Shown here piece after piece: positions 60,305 through 64,000 of a stretch of 64,000 nt of DNA (within the stretch, counting starts at the first letter, position 1; the number at the start of each line of letters is the position of its first letter). The stretch covers positions 23,146-87,145 of the forward strand of contig QJJF01000015.1 in the NCBI GenBank assembly GCA_003202005.1, read 5' to 3'. Under the pieces are notes generated by a model that did not search any database, was not told where the DNA came from, and saw nothing but the letters and a program-made list of their open reading frames with translations. A program made the position numbers and the translations under genes. Source of the DNA: Williamsia faeni (GTDB lineage: Bacteria; Actinomycetota; Actinomycetes; Mycobacteriales; Mycobacteriaceae).

Positions 60305-61162
60305 GTGACCATCACCCAGTTCGCCCCTGCCGTCGGCCGAGACCGAACCTTCTCACCACGCAACTATGCGATGACCCCACCGACCCACTTTGAGGTCACC
60401 TACCGGATCAATCCATGGATGGACCCGACCGTCGAGGTCGACACCGCGCTCGCCCTCCGCCAGTGGAACGTCCTTCGCGAGACGTATGTCCAACTGGGAC
60501 ATTCCGTTTCAGAAGTGCCGCCGGTCCCGGGTCTGCCCGACATGGTCTATGCCGCCAACGGCGGACTGGTCGTCGGCGGCGTCGCGATAGCCGCAGCGTT
60601 CCGACATCCGCAGCGTCAACCCGAGGGCGCGGCATATGCCGCCTGGATGAACAGCGCCGGACTCGGACCGGTGCGGACGGTCTCCGGAATCAACGAGGGC
60701 GAAGGCGACTTCCTCGTGGTCGGCGACCGCATCCTGGCCGGCACCGGTTTTCGTACCGATCAACAGACCCACCGCCAGGTTGCGCAACTCACCGGCCTTC
60801 CGGTTGTCAGCCTCGAACTGGTGGACCCTCGGTACTACCATCTCGACACCGCGCTCGGCGTACTCGACGACGACACCATCACCTATTTTCCGGACGCGTT
60901 CTCGGCGGACGCCCAGCGCGTTCTCGCCGACCTCTACCCCACCGCTGTCCGGGCGAACGATGCCGATGCCGCCGTACTCGGGCTGAATCTGGTCTCCGAC
61001 GGCGTCAACGTCGTGATGACCGACGCCGCACCACATTTGGCAGCCCTACTCACCGCCGCCGGCTTCAATCCGATCGGGGTGGACCTCTCCGAATTGCTCA
61101 AGGGCGGTGGCGGCGTCAAATGTTGCACGCTGGAACTACGAAAGGCCGGTGTCACATCATGA
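60305..61162 (+). CDS. ddaH: Dimethylarginine dimethylaminohydrolase (DDAH) / arginine deiminase-related
   Basis: A 285-residue guanidino-modifying enzyme of the amidinotransferase fold, expected to convert arginine or methylated arginine to citrulline derivatives. The catalytic His is H179 in RYYHLDTALGVL and the catalytic Cys is in VKCCTLELRK at 273/274; the substrate-binding PDMVYAANGGLV and EGEGDFLVVGDRIL blocks are typical. It overlaps rocD by 4 nt, so the two are cotranslated as an arginine-to-glutamate route. GTG start, probably leaderless. Confidence 0.88.
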   Translation: MTITQFAPAVGRDRTFSPRNYAMTPPTHFEVTYRINPWMDPTVEVDTALALRQWNVLRETYVQLGHSVSEVPPVPGLPDMVYAANGGLVVGGVAIAAAFRHPQRQPEGAAYAAWMNSAGLGPVRTVSGINEGEGDFLVVGDRILAGTGFRTDQQTHRQVAQLTGLPVVSLELVDPRYYHLDTALGVLDDDTITYFPDAFSADAQRVLADLYPTAVRANDADAAVLGLNLVSDGVNVVMTDAAPHLAALLTAAGFNPIGVDLSELLKGGGGVKCCTLELRKAGVTS

Positions 61163-62394
61163 CCGTCGACATCACCCATTCCGTCGATCCGATCATCTCG
61201 TCATCCGAGCACATCGGTATGGTCGACGACTTTGCGGCACACAACTATTCGCCGTTGCCGGTGGTCGCGGCCACCGCCGAAGGCGCCTGGATCACCGACG
61301 TCGAGGGACGCAGATACCTCGATTGCCTGGCCGGGTACTCGGCGATCAATTTCGGGCATCGCAATCGTGAGATCATCGCCGCGGTCACCGACCAACTCGG
61401 CCGTCTCACGTTGACCAGCAGAGCCTTTCATTCCGATCGCCTGGGTCCCTTCTGCCGCGATCTGGCCGCACTCTGCGGCAAAGAGATGGTGCTGCCGATG
61501 AACACCGGCGCCGAAGCGGTGGAATCGGCCATCAAGGTGGCCCGCAAGTGGGGCACCGAGGTGAAGGGTGTCCCGGCGGGTCAGGCGTCGATCGTGGTGG
61601 CGGCAGGCAACTTCCACGGACGCACCACCACCATCGTGAGCTTCTCCGACGATCCGGTCGCACGCACCGGATTCGGACCGTTCACCCCGGGCTTCCGGAT
61701 TGTTCCGTTCGGTGACGCCGAGGCGATGACTGCCGCCATCGACGACACCACCGTTGCGGTTCTGATCGAACCGATCCAGGGTGAGGCCGGCATCATCGTC
61801 CCGCCCGATGGTTACCTCGCCGCGGTTCGTGAACTCTGCACCACCACAAACGTGTTGATGATCTGCGATGAGATCCAATCCGGACTCGGCCGTACCGGGA
61901 CCACATTCGCCTGCGACCACTGGGACGTGGTGCCCGACCTGTACACGCTCGGCAAAGCTCTGGGCGGGGGCGTCCTGCCGGTGTCGGCCGTAGTCGGCGA
62001 CAGCAACGTACTCGGAGTACTCAGGCCGGGCGAGCACGGTTCGACGTTCGGCGGCAACCCCCTTGCTGCTGCGGTCGGTTCGACTGTGGTGCACATGCTC
62101 GGTACCGGGTATTGGCAAGATCGCGCAGCAACACTGGGGACCCATCTCCACGGTCGACTTCACGAATTGATCGGCGGCGGCGTCACCGCGGTCCGCGGGC
62201 TGGGCCTATGGGCGGGTGTAGACGTCGATCCGACATTGGGCACCGGCAAAGACCTCTGTAAGAAGCTCGCGGAACGCGGTGTCCTGGCCAAGGACACCCA
62301 TGGTTCGACGTTGCGGTTTGCTCCCCCGATTGTCATCACCACAGACGAAATCGATTGGGCGATGGATCAGTTCGCGGCAGTCCTACACACCTGA
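61159..62394 (+). CDS. rocD: Ornithine--oxo-acid transaminase
   Basis: A 411-residue class III PLP aminotransferase converting ornithine to glutamate semialdehyde. Motifs: VVAATAEGAWITDVEGRRYLDCLAGYSAINFGHRN, MNTGAEAVESAIKVARKWG, NFHGRTTTIVSFSDDP, EPIQGEAGIIVPPDGYL, CDEIQSGLGRTG and the PLP lysine K266 in YTLGKALGGGVLPVSAVVG. In M. tuberculosis H37Rv the equivalent gene is split into rocD1/rocD2; here it is intact. The ATG overlaps the ddaH stop; a much longer in-frame reading back into ddaH is a shadow. Confidence 0.96.
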   Translation: MTVDITHSVDPIISSSEHIGMVDDFAAHNYSPLPVVAATAEGAWITDVEGRRYLDCLAGYSAINFGHRNREIIAAVTDQLGRLTLTSRAFHSDRLGPFCRDLAALCGKEMVLPMNTGAEAVESAIKVARKWGTEVKGVPAGQASIVVAAGNFHGRTTTIVSFSDDPVARTGFGPFTPGFRIVPFGDAEAMTAAIDDTTVAVLIEPIQGEAGIIVPPDGYLAAVRELCTTTNVLMICDEIQSGLGRTGTTFACDHWDVVPDLYTLGKALGGGVLPVSAVVGDSNVLGVLRPGEHGSTFGGNPLAAAVGSTVVHMLGTGYWQDRAATLGTHLHGRLHELIGGGVTAVRGLGLWAGVDVDPTLGTGKDLCKKLAERGVLAKDTHGSTLRFAPPIVITTDEIDWAMDQFAAVLHT

Positions 62395-62406
62395 CCCCAC
62401 GCCCGC

Positions 62407-62650
62407 CTCCGCCGAGCGTGCCCATATCACCGTCGAGCGTGCTCATATCACCGCCGACCCCCCGTCGAGCGTGCCAACATCCCCGCCGAGCATGCCCAAA
62501 TTCCCTCCGAGCGTGCCGAAAACTACTGCGCAACAGCGATATCGGCACGGTCGACGGTTCGTTCGGCACGGTCGACGGTTCGTTCGGCCCGGTCGACGGT
62601 TCGTTCGGCCCGGTCGATGGTTGGTCGGTTTGGCACGGTCGGCGGTCCGT
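62407..62650. repeat. Two facing arrays of a 21-bp repeat
   Basis: After rocD, five copies of a unit centred on CCGTCGAGCGTGCC (GAG at 62414, 62435, 62467, 62488 and 62509) are followed by five copies of a unit centred on GGCACGGTCGACGG (62544, 62565, 62586, 62607, 62632). The second unit is close to the reverse complement of the first, so the arrays face each other. Spacing is 21 bp, with one 32-bp and one 25-bp step. No protein gene covers them convincingly. Together with the following stretch they fill the 510-nt gap before the IS110 transposase. Confidence 0.7.
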
Positions 62651-62804
62651 TCGGCATCAGTGATACTGGATCTGCTGGTCACGGGTTGGGTCTGACTCTG
62701 TTTGGCACTGACGCTTACGGGTTGTCTTGCGAGCGATATGTCGACCCAGCTCGTGGTCAGTAACCGCGCTGTGGGACAGAGCCGGACGGACTCGATGTGA
62801 CTTG

Positions 62805-64000
62805 ATAGGAGCCTGATTCCTACTCCAAAGTGACCCATCACTGTGGTGTCCACCAAGCATCGCCCGACCCTGCCACATGGCATTTCCCGTGTGAAAGGAC
62901 GCCAATGACCACGATGCCGCAGACACGATCCGATGTCACCACAGAGCCAACAATTTTTGTTGGAATCGACACCCACAAACACACCCACCACGCCGCCATC
63001 GTCGACCCTGCAGGCCGCGAACTGGCCGATGCCGAGTTCGCCGCCACCCCCTCGGGTTATCAACAACTCCTGGCCTGGACGGCCAGCCACGGCACCGTCA
63101 GCACGTTCGGAGTCGAAGGAACCGGCACCTACGGCACCAGCCTGACCCGCGTCCTGCACACCGCCGGCCACCGGGTCATCGACGTCGACCGACCCGACCG
63201 CAAAGCCCGCCGCGCTCACGGCAAAACCGATCCCCTCGACGCCTACGCTGCCGCCCGCGCCGTCGCATCCGGTCGCGCCACCGCCGTGGCCAAAGACCGC
63301 AACACCGATGTCGAAGCACTCAGGTTGCTGCACATGGCTATTCGGCAAACCGTCACCGCCCGGGCCACCGCCATCACCGAACTCAAAGCCAGCCTGGTCA
63401 TCACCCCCGAACCACTGCGTAGCGACCTCGCCAACCTCACCGACACCGCCCTATTCCGGCGCTGCACCCACCTCCGACCCGATGCCACCAGCGACCCGGT
63501 ACTACGAGCAGCGAAAACCGTGCTGCGGGCCACCACCCACCGCATCACCGCACTCACCACCCAAATCGCTGCCCTGCGCCGCGACCGCCGCACCCTGATC
63601 CACCAACTCGCCCCAACACTCCTGGAACAACCCGGCATCGGCGAAGACAGCGCCACTCAACTATTGATCACCTTCGGCGCCAACACCGACCGCATCAAAA
63701 GCGAAGCCGCATTCGCCCACCTGACCGGGACCGCACCCATCCCGGCATCCTCAGGGAAAACCAACCGGCACCGCCTCAACCGCGGCGGCGACCGCCAAGC
63801 CAACCGCAGCCTCTACATCATCGCCATCAACCGACTACGTTGCGACGAACGCACCCGCACCTACGCCGCCCGACGCACCGCCGAAGGCAAAACCCGACGC
63901 GACATCATCCGCAGCCTCAAGCGCTACATCGCCCGCGAAACCTACCGACTCATCACCACCCAAACCACCCCTTGCGCGTTATAGGAGCATCGCTCGACGG
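62805..64000 (+). mobile_element. IS110-family insertion element, right end outside or at window edge
   Basis: The transposase gene is flanked by short direct repeats ATAGGAGC: one at 62805-62812, ninety nt before the gene, and one at 63981-63988, overlapping its stop codon. The true element ends are not certain: IS110 elements lack long terminal inverted repeats and insert at specific core sequences. The left boundary could lie up to about 150 nt further left, after the repeat arrays. The region between left repeat and gene includes TAGGA...TCCTA, a possible RNA hairpin. Confidence 0.6.
62905..63984 (+). CDS. IS110-family transposase (DEDD, serine recombinase-like C-terminus)
   Basis: A 359-residue transposase. 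The RuvC-like DEDD domain has D22 (FVGIDTHKHTHHAAIVD), E71 (FGVEGTGTYG), and D109/D112 (KTDPLDAYAAARAV); a coiled-coil middle leads to the C-terminal Tnp domain with the conserved helix LLEQPGIGEDSATQLLITFG and the catalytic serine in TAPIPASSGKTNRHRLNRGGDRQANR. All key residues are intact, so the element could be active. The ATG with GAAAGGA seven nt upstream is preferred over longer readings. IS110 transposases are guided by a bridge RNA encoded next to the gene; the upstream 90-200 nt is the place to look. Confidence 0.94.
   Translation: MTTMPQTRSDVTTEPTIFVGIDTHKHTHHAAIVDPAGRELADAEFAATPSGYQQLLAWTASHGTVSTFGVEGTGTYGTSLTRVLHTAGHRVIDVDRPDRKARRAHGKTDPLDAYAAARAVASGRATAVAKDRNTDVEALRLLHMAIRQTVTARATAITELKASLVITPEPLRSDLANLTDTALFRRCTHLRPDATSDPVLRAAKTVLRATTHRITALTTQIAALRRDRRTLIHQLAPTLLEQPGIGEDSATQLLITFGANTDRIKSEAAFAHLTGTAPIPASSGKTNRHRLNRGGDRQANRSLYIIAINRLRCDERTRTYAARRTAEGKTRRDIIRSLKRYIARETYRLITTQTTPCAL

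Noticed and set aside
60415..61158. Extension of rocD back across ddaH in another frame
   Set aside because: It is a shadow of ddaH; the ATG overlapping the ddaH stop gives the normal aminotransferase length.
62407..62650. CRISPR array
   Set aside because: Units repeat head to tail without unique spacers, are only 21 bp apart, reverse orientation midway and have no cas genes nearby.

Overview
The window is high-GC actinobacterial DNA from the Mycobacteriales, most likely Gordonia or a close relative. The evidence is a whiB3-type regulator, GroEL1 with a His-rich tail, an ESX-4 type VII secretion locus, SigD/RsdA, MmpL, DesA2 and Z-prenyl diphosphate synthase genes, with gene orders that match two separate blocks of the Mycobacterium tuberculosis map. 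The genus is inferred; nothing here proves the species.

Positions 1-34754 follow the M. tuberculosis Rv3410c-Rv3449 order: guaB3 (cut by the window edge), guaB2, DUF5319, rsdA-sigD, a helical protein of unknown function, whiB3, groEL1/groES, tsaD-rimI-tsaB, tsaE-hydrolase-alr-nnrDE, glmS, an alpha/beta-hydrolase-like protein, a three-gene operon starting with a small EspC-like protein, glmM, rpsI-rplM, and ESX-4 (Rv3446c-like, eccC4, eccD4, mycP4). An MFS pump, a MarR regulator and a methyltransferase are inserted between groES and tsaD. The esxT/esxU pair and eccB4, expected next to ESX-4, are not in the window. A 26-residue amphipathic acidic peptide gene lies in an AT-richer stretch upstream of the EspC-like operon.

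Positions 34855-58364 follow a second block (Rv1110 down to Rv1085c): ispH, lipid-droplet protein, xseA-xseB, DUF4245, then an inserted MMPL transporter, GAF regulator and flavin monooxygenase, followed by glpX, fumarases of class I and class II in tandem, an L,D-transpeptidase divergent from a soluble Ser/Thr kinase, phoH2, desA2, glyA, a DUF885 protein, coaA, a Z-prenyl synthase and a hemolysin III protein. The junction of the two blocks, between mycP4 and ispH, is a rearrangement relative to M. tuberculosis.

Positions 58390-64000 hold a type I DAHP synthase preceded by a leader peptide rich in aromatic residues and a strong intrinsic terminator (an attenuator), an AsnC regulator divergent from ddaH-rocD (arginine/ornithine catabolism), two facing arrays of a 21-bp repeat, and an IS110-family transposase that runs to the window end.

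In functional terms the window combines purine synthesis, peptidoglycan precursor supply (glmS, glmM, alr), t6A tRNA modification (tsaB/D/E), protein folding, translation, isoprenoid supply (ispH and the Z-prenyl synthase), TCA/gluconeogenesis steps and protein secretion. Regulatory signals readable by eye include a CIRCE operator before groES, two matching CRP-like boxes around the monooxygenase gene, several -10 boxes 5-8 nt before start codons (probable leaderless mRNAs), and a family of long hairpins at gene ends.
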